A stretch of DNA of 64,000 nucleotides from Amorphus coralli DSM 19760 (GCF_000374525.1 NZ_KB894573.1:263745-327744), one strand, 5' to 3'; shown: positions 22,265 through 34,309, numbered from the stretch's first letter. The notes: generated by a model from the sequence alone, not told the origin. Numbers and translations are program-made.

Positions 22265-23227
22265 TCACGCCTCCTCGAACGCGGTGAACTCGGGAACGGT
22301 CACGCCCTCGGAGAACCGGCCGATGCGCTTGATTTCCCACTCCAGGCGGACGCCGGACGTTTCCAGCACCCGGGCGCGCACGGTCTCGCCGAGCCGCTCC
22401 AGGTCGGTGGCGGTGGCCTCGCCGGTGTTGAGCAGGAAATTGCAGTGAAGCTCCGACACCTGTGCGCCGCCAATCCGGAGGCCGCGGCATCCGGCGGCGT
22501 CGACGAGCTGCCAGGCCTTGCCGCCTTCCGGGTTCTTGAAGGTCGAACCACCGGTGCGGCTCTTGACCGGCTGTGTCGCCTCGCGGCTCTCCGTAATCTG
22601 CGCCATCTGGGCGAGAACGGTTTCGCGGTCGCCCGGTTCGCCCTGGTAGAGCGCTTCGGTGAAGATCAGGTCGGGCGACACCGACGAGTGACGATAGGCG
22701 TAGCCGAAATCGGCATTCGACAGGACGTGAACGGCGCCCGAGCGGTCGACCGCCCGCGCCTCGACCAGCCGGTCCTTGGTCTCCCCGCCATAGGCGCCGG
22801 CGTTCATGCGCAGCGCACCGCCGACTGCGCCGGGAATGCCGCGATAGAAGGCGAGACCCTGCAGGCTTGCGTCCGCCGCCGCCTTGGCAAGCCGCACGTC
22901 CGGGACGGCCGTCCCCGTGCGCACCCGGTCACCCTCGACGCTCACCTTGCCGAACCCGCGCGCCGACAGACGGACGACGACACCCTCGACGCCACCGTCG
23001 CGAACCAGCAGGTTCGAACCGAGCCCGATGGGCATGACGGGGATGTCCCCCGGCAACGCCGCCAGGAAGGTCGCGAGATCGGCCTCGTCGGCCGGCTGGA
23101 ACAGAAGGTCCGCCGGCCCGCCGACGCGAAACCACGCGATGTCGGCGAGCGGCCGGTCCGGCTCGAGGACCCCGCGGATCTCCGAGCGCGTCGGTCCAAG
23201 CGCCTCGAGGATGTCATGTCCGCTCAT
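22265..23227 (-). CDS. murB: UDP-N-acetylenolpyruvoylglucosamine reductase MurB
   Basis: A 320-residue FAD enzyme that reduces enolpyruvyl-UDP-GlcNAc to UDP-MurNAc. Family motifs: TAWF-like [15 protein letters not shown] near 30, the FAD loop [13 protein letters not shown] near 70, [20 protein letters not shown] near 127, and [13 protein letters not shown] with the catalytic Ser/Glu region toward the C-terminus. The start ATG overlaps the murC stop as ATGA (23224-23227). Type I MurB length. Confidence 0.95.
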   Translation of the reverse strand: MSGHDILEALGPTRSEIRGVLEPDRPLADIAWFRVGGPADLLFQPADEADLATFLAALPGDIPVMPIGLGSNLLVRDGGVEGVVVRLSARGFGKVSVEGDRVRTGTAVPDVRLAKAAADASLQGLAFYRGIPGAVGGALRMNAGAYGGETKDRLVEARAVDRSGAVHVLSNADFGYAYRHSSVSPDLIFTEALYQGEPGDRETVLAQMAQITESREATQPVKSRTGGSTFKNPEGGKAWQLVDAAGCRGLRIGGAQVSELHCNFLLNTGEATATDLERLGETVRARVLETSGVRLEWEIKRIGRFSEGVTVPEFTAFEEA

Positions 23228-24642
23228 GCATCCCCCGAAGACGGGAGCGCTTCGAGCTGCTGCGGCAGGGCATTCGCCCACTGGCTGATGGACCCTGCCC
23301 CCAGGCAGACCACGAAGTCGCCCGGCTTGGCGTGAGATGCCACAATCTTCGCCAGCGCGTCGGGCCCTTCCAGCGCCACCACGTTGCGATGGCCGCGGGT
23401 CCGCAGGCCGGCGATCAGCGCGTCCCGGTCGGCGCCCGGAATGGGGCTCTCTCCGGCCGTGTAGACGTCGGCGATGATCACCACGTCGGCGTCGTTGAAG
23501 CAGGAACAGAACTCGTCGAACAGCGAGTGCAGCCGCGAATAGCGGTGCGGCTGCATGACGGCGATGACCTTGTTCTTGGTGGAGGCCCGCGCCGCCTTGA
23601 GCACCGCGGAAATCTCCACCGGGTGGTGGCCGTAGTCGTCGAAGATGTCGACGTCGTTCCAGGTACCGGTGTGGGTGAAGCGCCGCTTTACGCCGCCGAA
23701 TGCCTGCAGGCCGGCCCGGATGGCCTCGCCGCCGATGCCCAGCCGGTCGGCGATGGCGATGGCGGCGGTCGCGTTGGAGACGTTGTGCAGGCCCGGCATG
23801 GGCAGCACGAGATCCGCGATTGTCTCCTCCCGGCCCGTCACCCGGTCGTAGAGATGCACGTCGAAGCGGCTGGTGCCGCGCTCCGACTTCACGTCGGCGA
23901 AGCGCACGTCGGCCTGGGGATTGGCGCCGTAGGTGATGATGCGGCGATCCTCGATGCGGCCGATCAGCGACTGCACCTCGGGATGGTCCAGGCACATCAC
24001 CGCGAAGCCATAGAAGGGCACGTTCTCGACGAACTGCAGGAAGGCCTCGCGCTCGCGCTCGAAGGTTCCGTAGTGGTCGAGATGTTCCGGGTCGATGTTG
24101 GTGACCAGCGCGATGTCGGCCGGCAGCTTGACGAAGGTCCCGTCGGACTCGTCCGCCTCCACCACCATCCATTCGCCGTCGCCGAGGCGGGCGTTGGTGC
24201 CGTAGGAGTTGATGATGCCGCCATTGATGACGGTCGGATCGAGGCCGCCGGCTTCCAGCAGCGTTGCAACGAGCGAGGTAGTGGTCGTCTTGCCGTGGGT
24301 GCCGCCCACCGCGATCGACTGCTTGAGACGCATCAGCTCGGCGAGCATTTCCGCCCGCCGCACCACCGGCAAGAGCCGCGCCCGGGCCGCCATCAGCTCG
24401 GGATTGTCGCGCTTCACCGCCGACGACACGACCACCACGGTGGCGTTGCCGAGGTGCTTGGCGTCATGGCCGATCTCGATGCGGATGCCGCGCTCGCGCA
24501 GCCGCTTCACGTTGGCGTTCTCGGCGATGTCGGTGCCCTGCACCGTGTAGCCGAGATTGTCGAGCACCTCGGCAATGCCGCTCATGCCGATGCCACCGAT
24601 GCCGACGAAGTGGACCGGTCCGATGTCGGTTGGCAGCTTCAT
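23224..24642 (-). CDS. murC: UDP-N-acetylmuramate--L-alanine ligase MurC
   Basis: A 472-residue Mur ligase adding L-Ala to UDP-MurNAc. It starts [22 protein letters not shown] with the MurC-specific UDP-binding glycine loop. The ATP P-loop [11 protein letters not shown] is near residue 112, followed by [11 protein letters not shown] and DDYGHHPVE. Length is as expected. It overlaps murG upstream (ATGA, 24639-24642) and murB downstream by 4 nt. Confidence 0.96.
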   Translation of the reverse strand: MKLPTDIGPVHFVGIGGIGMSGIAEVLDNLGYTVQGTDIAENANVKRLRERGIRIEIGHDAKHLGNATVVVVSSAVKRDNPELMAARARLLPVVRRAEMLAELMRLKQSIAVGGTHGKTTTTSLVATLLEAGGLDPTVINGGIINSYGTNARLGDGEWMVVEADESDGTFVKLPADIALVTNIDPEHLDHYGTFEREREAFLQFVENVPFYGFAVMCLDHPEVQSLIGRIEDRRIITYGANPQADVRFADVKSERGTSRFDVHLYDRVTGREETIADLVLPMPGLHNVSNATAAIAIADRLGIGGEAIRAGLQAFGGVKRRFTHTGTWNDVDIFDDYGHHPVEISAVLKAARASTKNKVIAVMQPHRYSRLHSLFDEFCSCFNDADVVIIADVYTAGESPIPGADRDALIAGLRTRGHRNVVALEGPDALAKIVASHAKPGDFVVCLGAGSISQWANALPQQLEALPSSGDA

Positions 24643-25766
24643 TCCGCGTGTCCTTTTTTGTATCCGCCGGCCGGGCCGAGCCCCGCGACGGTTTCGACGT
24701 AGTCGGCGAGCCGCGCGGCCGCATCGGGCTGCGCCATGGCCTTCGCCGCGGCGGAGGCGCCGGCAAGCCGAGCCGGGTCCGCCATCAGGGGTTCAAGGTC
24801 GCTGGCGAGCCGCTCCGGCGTGAGCTCCGCCTGCTCCGCCATCCAGCCACCACCGGCCTCCGAAAACGCCGTGGCGTTGGCCTTCTGGTCCTGGTCGAGC
24901 GCATGCGGCAGCGGCACGAGGATCGCCGGCCGGCCGATGGTGCCGAGTTCGGCGACGGTGGACGCGCCGGAGCGCCCGATGACCAGGTGCGCCGCCGCGA
25001 TGCGCCCTGGAAGATCGGAGAAAAAAGGCGCGAGTTCGGCATCGACACCGGCTTCGCCATAAGCGGCGCGGACCGCGTCGAGATCTTCCGGTCGGCATTG
25101 CTGAACGATGCGCAGCCTCTGGCGCTGCGCGGCGGGCAGCGCCGACACCGCCGGCGGCAGGATCTCGGAAAAAACGCGCGCACCCTGGCTTCCGCCGAAG
25201 ACGAGCAGGTTGAACGGCCCATCGGCGGTCGGCGTCTCGTAGGGCGTGCGCGCCGCGTCCAGCACCGTCGGCCGCACCGGCATTCCGCTGTGGAAAGGCG
25301 GCTCCGAACCCGCCGCCAGGCCACGCGCGTTCGGGAAGGCGACCGCCACGTGCGCGAATCGCGACAGGAGACGGTTCGCCCGGCCCAGCACCGCGTTCGC
25401 CTCGTGCACGATGGCCGGACGCCCCAGCACGCGGGCCGCGATCACCGGCGGCAGGGTCGGGTAGCCACCGAAGCCGACGACGGCCGCCGGCTTCGCCCGG
25501 CGGATGATGCCCACCGATTGCATGAACCCGCCGCCGAGGCGCGTCATGGCCCGCGCCATCGCCGCCGGCGACATGCGGCTGGTGGCGGAGGCGGACGACA
25601 CGACATGCATTTCGCGCGCCGGGAAGGTGGCGCGGAACGGCTCGGCGCGCTCGTCGGTGACGAGTTCGACGGCAAGATCGCGGCGCGCCAGCTCGTGCGC
25701 CACCGCCTCGGCGGGAAACAGGTGCCCGCCGGTACCGCCGGCTGCCAGGAGGATGGTTGCGCGCAT
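24639..25766 (-). CDS. murG: UDP-GlcNAc:lipid I GlcNAc transferase MurG
   Basis: A 375-residue GT-B glycosyltransferase that converts lipid I to lipid II at the inner face of the membrane. It has the N-terminal glycine loop [14 protein letters not shown], the second loop [13 protein letters not shown] near 187, and the donor-binding [20 protein letters not shown] near 268-287. It lies 22 bp after ftsW, and its stop overlaps murC. Confidence 0.96.
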   Translation of the reverse strand: MRATILLAAGGTGGHLFPAEAVAHELARRDLAVELVTDERAEPFRATFPAREMHVVSSASATSRMSPAAMARAMTRLGGGFMQSVGIIRRAKPAAVVGFGGYPTLPPVIAARVLGRPAIVHEANAVLGRANRLLSRFAHVAVAFPNARGLAAGSEPPFHSGMPVRPTVLDAARTPYETPTADGPFNLLVFGGSQGARVFSEILPPAVSALPAAQRQRLRIVQQCRPEDLDAVRAAYGEAGVDAELAPFFSDLPGRIAAAHLVIGRSGASTVAELGTIGRPAILVPLPHALDQDQKANATAFSEAGGGWMAEQAELTPERLASDLEPLMADPARLAGASAAAKAMAQPDAAARLADYVETVAGLGPAGGYKKGHAE

Positions 25767-25788
25767 GGCTCTAGCCGTCTCGTCTTGC

Positions 25789-26949
25789 CTACGCCGGACG
25801 CGGCGTGGCGTAGCTCGCCTCGGGAGCGAACGGGCCGATGTGAACGGTCTGCGGGCGGCGGCGGGTCAGCGCCAGCACGAAGCCCATGCCCAGCGCCACC
25901 GCGATCAGCGACGAGCCGCCATAGGAGATGAACGGCAGCGTCATGCCCTTGGCCGGCATCAGGTGGAGGTTCACCCCCATGTTGATCATGCTCTGGACGC
26001 CGAACAGGACGATCAGCCCGCAGACGGACAGCCGGGTGAAGGCATCGTGCATGCGCAGCGCGTGCGACAGCCCGCGCAGCACCACGAAGCCGAACAGCGT
26101 CACCATCAGGATGCAGATCACCACGCCGAACTCTTCCGCCGTGACGGCGAAGACGAAGTCGGTGTGGGAGTCCGGCAGGATGCGCTTCACGGTCCCCTCG
26201 CCCGGCCCCTGGCCGAACCAGCCGCCGCGCACGAAGGATTCGATCGCCGTGTCGACCTGGAAGGTGTCGCCGGAGGCGGGATCCAGGAACCGGTTGATGC
26301 GGGCAGCCACGTGCGGAAGGTTCATGTAGGCGAGCACCAGCCCGCCGGCGCCCATGAAGCCCAGCGACACCACCCATTTCCATGGCATCCCGGCCAGGAA
26401 GAACAGCGCGCACCAGACGATGGCGATGAGCATGGTCTGGCCGAAGTCCGGCTGCGCCACCAGCGGTGCGACCACCATGGCGAGCAGCAGCACTGCGAAC
26501 AGCTTGCCGGGCAGCTCCGGCCGCTTGCCGCCCTCGGCGAACAGGAAGGCCGTCAGGATCACGAAGGCGGGCTTCAGGAACTCAGCCGGCTGCAGCGAGA
26601 AGCCGAAGATGGAGATCCAGCGCCGGGCGCCCTTGGCCTCGTCGCCGATGAACAGCGTCGCGATGGTGGCGATCAGCATCACCGCGAACAGGATCAGCGC
26701 CAACCGCCGCACCTTGCGCACCGGCAGGAAGGAGACCGCGATCATCACCGCCAGCGCGGGGATGGCGAAGAAGGCCTGCCGGATGACGAAATGGTAGCTC
26801 GCCAGGCCGAGCCTTTCGGCGACCGGCGGGCTTGCCGCGAAGGACAGAAGCACGCCGCCCGCCATCAGCGACACCAGCGCGACCAGCATCAGCCGGTCGA
26901 CCGTCCACCACCATTCGGCAATCGTGCTGCGATCGGCGCGTGAAACCAT
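25789..26949 (-). CDS. ftsW: SEDS peptidoglycan glycosyltransferase FtsW
   Basis: A 386-residue membrane protein with about ten transmembrane segments that polymerises lipid II at the septum with FtsI. SEDS motifs: GARRWI near 117, LQPAEFLKPAFV near 130, QPDFGQTMLI near 178, and the C-terminal GVNLHLMPAKGMTLPFISYGG. It starts at the ATG that overlaps the murD stop by one base (TGATG). Confidence 0.95.
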   Translation of the reverse strand: MVSRADRSTIAEWWWTVDRLMLVALVSLMAGGVLLSFAASPPVAERLGLASYHFVIRQAFFAIPALAVMIAVSFLPVRKVRRLALILFAVMLIATIATLFIGDEAKGARRWISIFGFSLQPAEFLKPAFVILTAFLFAEGGKRPELPGKLFAVLLLAMVVAPLVAQPDFGQTMLIAIVWCALFFLAGMPWKWVVSLGFMGAGGLVLAYMNLPHVAARINRFLDPASGDTFQVDTAIESFVRGGWFGQGPGEGTVKRILPDSHTDFVFAVTAEEFGVVICILMVTLFGFVVLRGLSHALRMHDAFTRLSVCGLIVLFGVQSMINMGVNLHLMPAKGMTLPFISYGGSSLIAVALGMGFVLALTRRRPQTVHIGPFAPEASYATPRPA

Positions 26950-28343
26950 CAGGCGACCCTCCGTTCGATGCCGGGAAGAGCAAGTACCCGCGCCTTGAAC
27001 GCAGCGCCTCGGACTTCAAAGTTCGCGTACTGGTCGAACGACGCGCAGGCCGGCGACAAGAGCACCACTGGCTCCGCCGCATCGTCCGCCGCCGCATCCG
27101 CAGCGGCCTGGGCGACCGCCGTCTCCATGTCGCCGCACAGGACCGCGTCGGCGTGCCCCTTCAGCGTCGCTGCGAATTCCTCCGCCGCCTCGCCGATCAG
27201 GTAGGCGCGGGCCACCCGCGGGAAGAGGCCGGCCAGGCTCTCGATGCCGCCCGTCTTCGCCCGGCCGCCGGCGATCCAGTAGATCCGTTCGAAGCTCGAC
27301 AGCGCGCGCTCGGTGGAGTCCGCGTTGGTCGCCTTGGAATCGTTGACGAACAGCACCCGTCCGCACCGGCCCACCTGCTCCAGCCGGTGGGCAAGCCCCG
27401 GGAAGCTCGCCAGCCCCGCGGCCGCTTCGCGCGGGTCATGCCCCAGCGCCGCCAGCGCCGCGAGCGCGGCGGCCGCGTTCTCCGCGTTGTGGCGTCCGCG
27501 CAGGCTGCCGATGTCGGCGAGATCCGCGATGGTCTCCTGCGCGCCGTCGCGCGCCAGCACGATCCGGGTACCCTCGGCGAACACGCCGGTCGCCAAGGGT
27601 CCGACGGTGGAGACGCGCAGCGTGGGAAGGCCCCGTGCCTCCCGGCGTTCCGCCATCGCCAGCGAGAACGCGTCGTCGACGCCGATCACCGCCGTGCCGG
27701 CCCGCGCCACCACCCGCTCCTTGATGGAGGCGTAGTGCTCGATGGTCCCGTGCCGGTCGAGATGATCCTCGGAAACGTTCAGGTGCACGCCAACGGTGGG
27801 CGCGAGCCCCGGCGCAAGGTCGACCTGATAGGAGGACACCTCCACCACGGCCACGTCGCTCGTGGACGGCTCCGGCAGTTCCAGCACCGGGATGCCGATG
27901 TTGCCGCCGACATGGGCGGGCGTGCCCAGGGCGTTGAGAAGATGGCCGGTCAGCGCGGTGGTCGTCGACTTGCCGTTGGTGCCGGTGATGGCGACGAGCG
28001 GCGCCCCGGGCGCGCGGGCGGCCCGCTCGCGCTCGTAGAGCTCCACGTCGCCGATGACGGGCACGCCGGCGGCCTGCGCCTTGATCACGCTCCAGTGCGG
28101 TCGCGGGTGGGTCAGCGGCACGCCCGGCGCCAGCACCAGCGCGGCGAAGTCCTCGAAGGGCAGCACCTTCAGGTCGCCGGTGGTGATGCCCGCGGCGGCC
28201 GCCTTCGCCACCGTCTCCGGATTGTCGTCGAATGCCGTGACCGACGCGCCGCCGGCCGCCAGCGCGCGCGCCGTTGCCAGGCCCGATCCGCCGAGCCCGA
28301 ACAGCGCCACCTTGCGCCCGGACAGCGTGGAAACCGGGATCAT
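26949..28343 (-). CDS. murD: UDP-N-acetylmuramoylalanine--D-glutamate ligase MurD
   Basis: A 464-residue Mur ligase adding D-Glu. The N-terminal UDP-binding loop is [17 protein letters not shown], the ATP P-loop [13 protein letters not shown] lies near residue 120, and [12 protein letters not shown] and [16 protein letters not shown] follow. The C-terminal [19 protein letters not shown] is the MurD signature. The start ATG 28343 is chosen from this N-terminus; the frame runs on through mraY but that part is not coding. 77 bp separate it from mraY. Confidence 0.95.
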   Translation of the reverse strand: MIPVSTLSGRKVALFGLGGSGLATARALAAGGASVTAFDDNPETVAKAAAAGITTGDLKVLPFEDFAALVLAPGVPLTHPRPHWSVIKAQAAGVPVIGDVELYERERAARAPGAPLVAITGTNGKSTTTALTGHLLNALGTPAHVGGNIGIPVLELPEPSTSDVAVVEVSSYQVDLAPGLAPTVGVHLNVSEDHLDRHGTIEHYASIKERVVARAGTAVIGVDDAFSLAMAERREARGLPTLRVSTVGPLATGVFAEGTRIVLARDGAQETIADLADIGSLRGRHNAENAAAALAALAALGHDPREAAAGLASFPGLAHRLEQVGRCGRVLFVNDSKATNADSTERALSSFERIYWIAGGRAKTGGIESLAGLFPRVARAYLIGEAAEEFAATLKGHADAVLCGDMETAVAQAAADAAADDAAEPVVLLSPACASFDQYANFEVRGAAFKARVLALPGIERRVA

Positions 28344-28420
28344 CGGCCGCCTCCCGCGGTCGCGAGGCGCCGGTCGCCGGTCATCGCCCTGGGGTTGGAA
28401 CGGGTCACGCAGCCGTCTCC

Positions 28421-29506
28421 TCAGCGCAGCTTCAGGGTGGACAGGCCGATCAGGGCGAGTACCACGGCGATGATCCAGAAGCGGATCACGACCTGCGGCT
28501 CCGTCCAGCCGAGCTGTTCGAAATGGTGGTGGATCGGCGCCATCTTGAAGACGCGCTTGCCGGTGAGCTTGTAGGAGGCGACCTGGATGATGACCGACAC
28601 CGCCTCCAGCACGAACAGGCCGCCGATGATGGCCAGCACGATCTCGTGCTTGGTGGCCACCGCGATGGAGCCCAGCATGCCGCCGAGCGCCAGCGAGCCG
28701 GTGTCGCCCATGAAGATCGCCGCCGGAGGCGCGTTGAACCAGAGGAAGCCGATGCCCGCGCCGATCACCGCGCCGCACAGCACGGAAAGTTCGCCCGCGC
28801 CCGCCACGAAATGGATCTGCAGGTAGTCGGCGAAGACGGCGTTGCCGCACAGATAGGCGATGACGCCGAACGACCCCGCGGCGATCATCACCGGCACGAT
28901 GGCCAGCCCGTCGAGGCCATCGGTGAGGTTCACCGCATTGCCCGCCCCCACGATCACCAGCATGGCGAACGGGATGAAGAACAGGCCCAGGTTGATGACG
29001 AAGTCCTTGATGAAGGGCAGCGCCAGCGCCGTGGCGAGCCGGCCTTCGCCCATATAGGCCACGATCCCGGCGGCCGCTCCGGCGATGACCGCTTCGAGCA
29101 GCAGCCGGATCCGGCCCGAAAAGCCGCGATGCGTCGCCTTGGTCACCTTCAGGTAGTCGTCGTAGAAGCCGATCAGCCCGAAGGACAGCGTGACCAGCAG
29201 CACCATCCAGACGTAGGGGTTTGAGAGGTCCGCCCACAGAAGCGTCGCCGCCAGCAGCCCGAACAGGATCATCAGGCCGCCCATGGTGGGCGTGCCCTTC
29301 TTGGTCATCAGATGGCTGGCCGGCCCGTCGGCGCGGATCGGCTGACCCCCGCCCTGGCGCACGCGCAGGCTCGCGATGATGCGCGGCCCGAACAGGAACA
29401 CGAGGAACAGCGCCGTCAGCAGCGCGCCGCCGGTCCTGAACGTGATGTAGCGGAAGACGTTGAGGCCTGGAATCTGCCCGGAAAGATCGCCCAGTAGGTA
29501 GAGCAT
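28421..29506 (-). CDS. mraY: Phospho-N-acetylmuramoyl-pentapeptide transferase MraY
   Basis: A 361-residue, ten-helix membrane enzyme that joins UDP-MurNAc-pentapeptide to undecaprenyl phosphate, forming lipid I. Signatures: [13 protein letters not shown] near 68, the catalytic FYDDYLK-type segment [17 protein letters not shown] near 110, [13 protein letters not shown] near 190, and [10 protein letters not shown] near 257. It lies 8 bp after the murEF fusion gene. Confidence 0.96.
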   Translation of the reverse strand: MLYLLGDLSGQIPGLNVFRYITFRTGGALLTALFLVFLFGPRIIASLRVRQGGGQPIRADGPASHLMTKKGTPTMGGLMILFGLLAATLLWADLSNPYVWMVLLVTLSFGLIGFYDDYLKVTKATHRGFSGRIRLLLEAVIAGAAAGIVAYMGEGRLATALALPFIKDFVINLGLFFIPFAMLVIVGAGNAVNLTDGLDGLAIVPVMIAAGSFGVIAYLCGNAVFADYLQIHFVAGAGELSVLCGAVIGAGIGFLWFNAPPAAIFMGDTGSLALGGMLGSIAVATKHEIVLAIIGGLFVLEAVSVIIQVASYKLTGKRVFKMAPIHHHFEQLGWTEPQVVIRFWIIAVVLALIGLSTLKLR

Positions 29507-29514
29507 ACGGTCCC

Positions 29515-32412
29515 TCAGCCCTGCGTGTTGTGTGAAAGGGGCGCGTAGTGCTCAAGCAGCGCCGATACGACTTCGGTCATCCGGCTCGCCTTGGAGCCCT
29601 TGACCAGAACCACATCCCCGGCCGAAACCGCGTCCGCGACGAACGGCGCCAGGTCGGCGGCCGTGCCCGCATAGGCGCCGCGCAGCGCCGTCGGCAGGGC
29701 GTCGAAGAGGACCCGCATCAGCGGTCCGGAACAGAAGACGCGGTCGATGCCCGCCGCCTCGATCGGGCCGGCCAGGTCGCGGTGGAAGGCCGGCGCGTTC
29801 TCGCCCAGTTCGAACATGTCGCCTAGGACGGCGATGCGGCGTCCGCCCGCGCCCGTGGGCGTCAGCGCCAGCGTATCGAAGGCCGCGCGCATGGAGGACG
29901 GGTTGGCGTTGAAGGCGTCGTCGATCAGCCGGATCGTGCCGCCATTGGCGGCGAGCACCGTCTGCTTGCCGCGCCCTGTCCCGGCTTCCAGCTCGGCCAG
30001 CGCCGCGGCGCCCGCCTGCACGTCGGCCCCCAGCAGGTCGACCGCGGCCAGCACGGCAAGCGAATTCATCGCGGAATGCCGGCCCGGCGCCCCGACAACG
30101 TAGCGCACCCGGCGGCCGAATACGTCGGCGACGACGGTGGAGCGCTCCGGTCCGGCATCCATTTCAAGAAGGCGGACGTCGGCGTCGGACGCCGTCCCGA
30201 AGGAGACGATGCGCTCCACGCCGCATTTGGTCGCGTCCTCGCGCAGCACCGACGTCACGGCATCGTCGGCATTGACGACGGCGACACCACCCGGCTCCAG
30301 CCCCTGGAAGATCTCCGCCTTGGCATGGGCGATGGCCTCCACCGAGCCGAAGAACTCGATGTGCACCGGCCCGACGGTGGTCACCACCGCCACGTGCGGC
30401 CGCACCATGCCGGTGAGCGGCACGATCTCGCCGGCATGGTTCATGCCGATTTCGAAGACGCCGTACGCGCTGTCTGCCGGCAGTCGGGAGAGGGTCAGCG
30501 GAACCCCCCAGTGGTTGTTGTGGGATGCCGAGGATGCATGAGTCGGCCCCGAAGCCGAAAGCGCCTTGCGCAGTGCCTCCTTGGTTCCGGTTTTCCCGAC
30601 GCTGCCGGTAACGGCGACGATTCCGGCCTGCGATCGTGCCCGTGCGGCGCGTCCCAGGTCGCCGAGCGCCTCCAGAACGTCGCCGACGGCGACCAGCGTC
30701 TGGCCCTCGCCGGGGGCGCGTCCGTCGGACACGACGGACGTCGCTGCGCCGGCTTCGAACGCGCCGTCGACGAAGGCATGGCCGTCGAAGCGGTCGCCCA
30801 GAATGGCGAAATACGCATCGCCGGGATTGAGCGTGCGCGTATCGATCGAGATGCCGGTGACCGGGCGATCCTCGCCCAGGAGGTCGCCTCCGGCAGCGGT
30901 CGCGATCGCGCCGGCCGTCCACAGCGAAGTCCCCTCCGGACGCGACCCGGCTCCCGTCGCGGGCAGCGAAGCACCCGACAGCGCGGCCCGGATCTCCTCG
31001 TGATCGGAGAAGGGATGGGTGACGCCGCCCACGATCTGGCCGGTCTCGTGACCCTTGCCCGCGACGACCAGCACGTCACCCGTGGCGAGTTCGCCGATGG
31101 CGGTGCGGATCGCTTCGCGGCGGTCGCCGATTTCCCGCGCGCCGGGCGCGGCGGCCAGGATCTCGGAGCGGATCGCGGCAGGATCCTCGGACCGCGGGTT
31201 GTCGTCGGTGACGATGGCCACGTCGGCGAGCCGGTCGGCCACGGCGCCCATGAGCGGCCGCTTGCCGGTGTCGCGATCGCCACCCGCACCGAAGACGACG
31301 AAAAGACGGCCGTCCGCGATCTCGCGCAGCGTCTGCAGCACGGTGTCGAGCGCGTCCGGCTTGTGGGCATAGTCGACGAAGATCGAGGTGCCGTTGTCGG
31401 TCCGCGCCACCAGCTCGAGCCGGCCGGGCGCGCCTTCCAGACCGGAAAGCGCATCCAGCGCCACGTCGACCGGCACGCCAACGGCGATGGCAAGGCCGGC
31501 TGCCAGCAACGCATTCTCCACCTGGAAACCGCCGAGAAGCGGCAGGTCGACCTCGTATGAGCCGCCGCCGGCCTCGACCGTCAGGCGTTGGCCGGCCGCT
31601 TCCGTCGTCACGTCCATCAGCCGCAGGTTCGCGCCCGCGCGGCCGACGGTGAAGGTGGTGAGCCCACGCGCCTTGGCGGCACGGGTCACGGCCTCGGCGC
31701 CCGGTGACAGCGGATCGAGCACCACGATGCCGTCATCCGGCAGCAACGTCTCGAACAGCCGCAGCTTGGCCGCCAGGTAGGCTTCCACCGTCGGATGATA
31801 GTCCAGATGGTCTCGGCCGATGTTGGTGAAGGCGGCCGCCTTGATCGCCACGCCGTCGAGGCGGCGCTGATCGATGCCGTGACTGGACGCCTCGAAGGCC
31901 AGGTGGGTGATCCCCTCCCCCGCGAGTTGGGCGAGGTCCTCGTGCAGCGCCACCGGATCGGGCGTCGTCAGCCCGCCATAGTGCGTGCCGGCATCAGTCA
32001 CGATCCCCAGCGTTCCGACGCTGGCCGCCTTGTGGCCGGCCCGGGCGAAGATCTGGCGGGCGAACGCGGCGACGGAGGTCTTGCCGGCCGTGCCGGTGAC
32101 GGCGACCGTGATGTCGGGTTGGGATCCGGCAAGCCGCGCGGCCATCAGGGCGAGCCGCCGGCGCGGGTCGGCATCGCGCACCACTGGAACCGACAGCGAA
32201 GCCGGCAGCTCGGCGTCCTGTGCGGCAAGGACCGCCACGGCTCCGGCCGCCACGGCGTCCGGAACGAAGCGGACACCATCCACCTTGCTGCCCGGCAGTG
32301 CGGCGAAGAGCATGCCCGGACCGGCCTTGCGGCTGTCGGCCGTCAGACCCGAAATCGCGACACCGCCGGCGGTGCCGAGATCGAGGTCCGGGGCCAGGTC
32401 CTGCAGCCGCAT
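29515..32412 (-). CDS. murEF: Fused MurE-MurF (meso-DAP ligase / D-Ala-D-Ala ligase)
   Basis: One 965-residue open frame carries two complete Mur ligases. Residues about 1-480 are MurE: ATP loop TGTAGKTS at 106-113, DHLDYHPT near 201, and the meso-diaminopimelate selectivity motif DNPR at 404-407. A short Ala/Gly/Pro linker (about 481-496) leads to MurF at about 497-965, with ATP loop TGSVGKTG at 602-609, [14 protein letters not shown] and [10 protein letters not shown]. The two reactions are consecutive, so the fusion would hand UDP-MurNAc-tripeptide from one site to the other. Most alphaproteobacteria have separate murE and murF genes; a MurE-MurF fusion is known in Bordetella. Sequence at the junction shows no stop or internal start that would split it. 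Confidence 0.95.
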   Translation of the reverse strand: MRLQDLAPDLDLGTAGGVAISGLTADSRKAGPGMLFAALPGSKVDGVRFVPDAVAAGAVAVLAAQDAELPASLSVPVVRDADPRRRLALMAARLAGSQPDITVAVTGTAGKTSVAAFARQIFARAGHKAASVGTLGIVTDAGTHYGGLTTPDPVALHEDLAQLAGEGITHLAFEASSHGIDQRRLDGVAIKAAAFTNIGRDHLDYHPTVEAYLAAKLRLFETLLPDDGIVVLDPLSPGAEAVTRAAKARGLTTFTVGRAGANLRLMDVTTEAAGQRLTVEAGGGSYEVDLPLLGGFQVENALLAAGLAIAVGVPVDVALDALSGLEGAPGRLELVARTDNGTSIFVDYAHKPDALDTVLQTLREIADGRLFVVFGAGGDRDTGKRPLMGAVADRLADVAIVTDDNPRSEDPAAIRSEILAAAPGAREIGDRREAIRTAIGELATGDVLVVAGKGHETGQIVGGVTHPFSDHEEIRAALSGASLPATGAGSRPEGTSLWTAGAIATAAGGDLLGEDRPVTGISIDTRTLNPGDAYFAILGDRFDGHAFVDGAFEAGAATSVVSDGRAPGEGQTLVAVGDVLEALGDLGRAARARSQAGIVAVTGSVGKTGTKEALRKALSASGPTHASSASHNNHWGVPLTLSRLPADSAYGVFEIGMNHAGEIVPLTGMVRPHVAVVTTVGPVHIEFFGSVEAIAHAKAEIFQGLEPGGVAVVNADDAVTSVLREDATKCGVERIVSFGTASDADVRLLEMDAGPERSTVVADVFGRRVRYVVGAPGRHSAMNSLAVLAAVDLLGADVQAGAAALAELEAGTGRGKQTVLAANGGTIRLIDDAFNANPSSMRAAFDTLALTPTGAGGRRIAVLGDMFELGENAPAFHRDLAGPIEAAGIDRVFCSGPLMRVLFDALPTALRGAYAGTAADLAPFVADAVSAGDVVLVKGSKASRMTEVVSALLEHYAPLSHNTQG

Positions 32413-32596
32413 CTGTCTTTCCCTTGAACATGACGGTGCCGCGCGCTGCCATGCCGCGCCCCGCCGGAACTACGAATCACTTTGAACCGGAAATATTGCC
32501 GGCTCGTTTACCATGTTCGCCGAAGCGAAAATGCAGCCCCGCGGAGCGCGGCCCCATCCATCCTGAACGTGTGTCCTGCGGGCGACGCCTGCCCGC

Positions 32597-34309
32597 TCAG
32601 CGGTTGTCGTAGGAGACGACCAGCGTTTCCGCGTCGGGGTCCTCGAACTTCGGCTGCACGCCCAGCATCGGAGCCACGCGGCGCACGATGTTCGCCACCG
32701 TCGGAGCCGCGTTCCAGCCGGCCGTCGCGTAATATTTGCCCTCTTCCGGCTGCGGCTCGTCGATGACGACCAGCACCACATACTGGGGATCGTCCATCGG
32801 GAACGAGGCAAGGAAGCTGTTGAGGCGCTTGCTGCCGACGTAGCGGCCGTTGACGACCTTCTCGGCCGTGCCGGTCTTGCCGCCGACGCGGTAACCCTCG
32901 ACCTGTGCCTTGCGGCCCGAGCCCTCCTTGCCGTTCTTCAGGAACAGCTCGCGCATCTCCATGCTGGTGCGCGGGGAGATAACGCTTTTCGCCGTTGCCA
33001 GCGCTTCGGAGCGGGTGCGCGGGAAGAAGGTCGGCTGGATGAGATTGCCGCCATTCATCAGGGCGGCGGTAGCCACCACCGCGTTCATCGGGCTCACCGA
33101 CACGCCGTGGCCGAAGGAGATCGTCATGGCCGCCAGGTCCGACCAGCGCGGCGGCAGGATGGGGCTGGCCACCTCCGGCAGCTCGGTCTTGATGGGTTCC
33201 AGCAGACCGACGCGCTTCAGGAACTCCTTCTGCGCATCCACGCCGACGCTCAGCGCCATGTGCGCGGTGCCAATGTTGGAGGAGTGCACGAAGATTTCCG
33301 GCACCGTCAGAACCCGGTTGGTGCCGTGGAAGTCGTTGATCGTGTAGCCGCCGACCCGGATCGGACGCCGCGCGTCGAAGCTGTCGGTCATCTTCACCTT
33401 GCCGCTGTCGAGCGCCATGGCCGTGGTGAAGGTCTTGAACACCGAGCCCAGCTCGAACACGCCGCCGGTCGCCCGGTTCATCCGGTCCTTGTCGAGCGCC
33501 TGGCCGGGCTGGTTCGGGTCGTAGTCCGGCAGCGACGACATGGCCAGCACCTCGCCGGTGTGGACGTCGAGGATGACGCCGATCCCGGCGATCGCCTGGT
33601 AGCGCTCCAGCGACCGCATCAGCTCGTCGCGCACGGCGTGCTGGACACGGATGTCGAGCGAGAGGCGGACCGGTGCGAGATCCTCACCCGTGCGGGCGAG
33701 ACCGGCCTGGTGAAGCGCGGCGAGCCCGTTGTCGTCGATGTATTTCTCCAGCCCCGCGATGCCGACATTGTCGACATCCACCAGGCCGAGCACATGACCG
33801 GCCAGGGCGCCGCCGGGATAGAAGCGGCGATTTTCGGTCAGGAAGTCGATGCCGGGAACGCCGAGCACGTGGATGCGGTCGCGCTGCTCCTCGGTGATCT
33901 CGCGCTTCAGCCAGACGAAGCCTGCGTCGGAGGCGAGCCGGCGACGGGTCGTGGCGGTGGCGAGCTCCGGCATCACGGTGCCCAGCGACTCGATCGCCTC
34001 GTCCACGTCGAGAAGCCGGCGCGGTTCGGCGTACAGCGACGCCGTGGACAGGTCGGTGGCGAGGATCTCGCCGTTTCGGTCGACGATGTCGGGGCGCGCT
34101 GCGGCAACCGCCTCCTGCGCCGTCTGGTAGGCGACGTTCGGACGCTCTTCCGCCAGGCCCAGCGTCACCAGCCGTCCGGCGATCACCGCATAGGCGATAA
34201 CGAAGGCTGACATGGCGAGCACGATGCGGCCGCGGCCGCGCTCCTCGCGCATGGCACCCGCATTGAGGGCACGCCGGGTCTTGTCGGCCTTGTCTCTGCG
34301 ACCGGTCAT
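32597..34309 (-). CDS. ftsI: Septal peptidoglycan transpeptidase FtsI (PBP3)
   Basis: A 570-residue class B penicillin-binding protein. It has a basic cytoplasmic tail, one membrane anchor (about 28-52), a pedestal domain (RPDIVDRNGEILATDL) and the transpeptidase domain with SVFK at 289-292, SSN at 343-345 and KTGT at 478-481. It cross-links septal murein with FtsW. The start ATG 34309 overlaps the ftsL stop (ATGA). A 184-bp gap follows before murEF, with GC-rich inverted repeats but no T-run terminator. Confidence 0.95.
   Translation of the reverse strand: MTGRRDKADKTRRALNAGAMREERGRGRIVLAMSAFVIAYAVIAGRLVTLGLAEERPNVAYQTAQEAVAAARPDIVDRNGEILATDLSTASLYAEPRRLLDVDEAIESLGTVMPELATATTRRRLASDAGFVWLKREITEEQRDRIHVLGVPGIDFLTENRRFYPGGALAGHVLGLVDVDNVGIAGLEKYIDDNGLAALHQAGLARTGEDLAPVRLSLDIRVQHAVRDELMRSLERYQAIAGIGVILDVHTGEVLAMSSLPDYDPNQPGQALDKDRMNRATGGVFELGSVFKTFTTAMALDSGKVKMTDSFDARRPIRVGGYTINDFHGTNRVLTVPEIFVHSSNIGTAHMALSVGVDAQKEFLKRVGLLEPIKTELPEVASPILPPRWSDLAAMTISFGHGVSVSPMNAVVATAALMNGGNLIQPTFFPRTRSEALATAKSVISPRTSMEMRELFLKNGKEGSGRKAQVEGYRVGGKTGTAEKVVNGRYVGSKRLNSFLASFPMDDPQYVVLVVIDEPQPEEGKYYATAGWNAAPTVANIVRRVAPMLGVQPKFEDPDAETLVVSYDNR

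Noticed and set aside
29515-32412. murE and murF as two genes fused by a sequencing error
   Set aside because: The frame continues through a plausible linker without shift or stop and both halves keep the same frame. An error cannot be excluded without reads, so it is reported as a fusion with a check.
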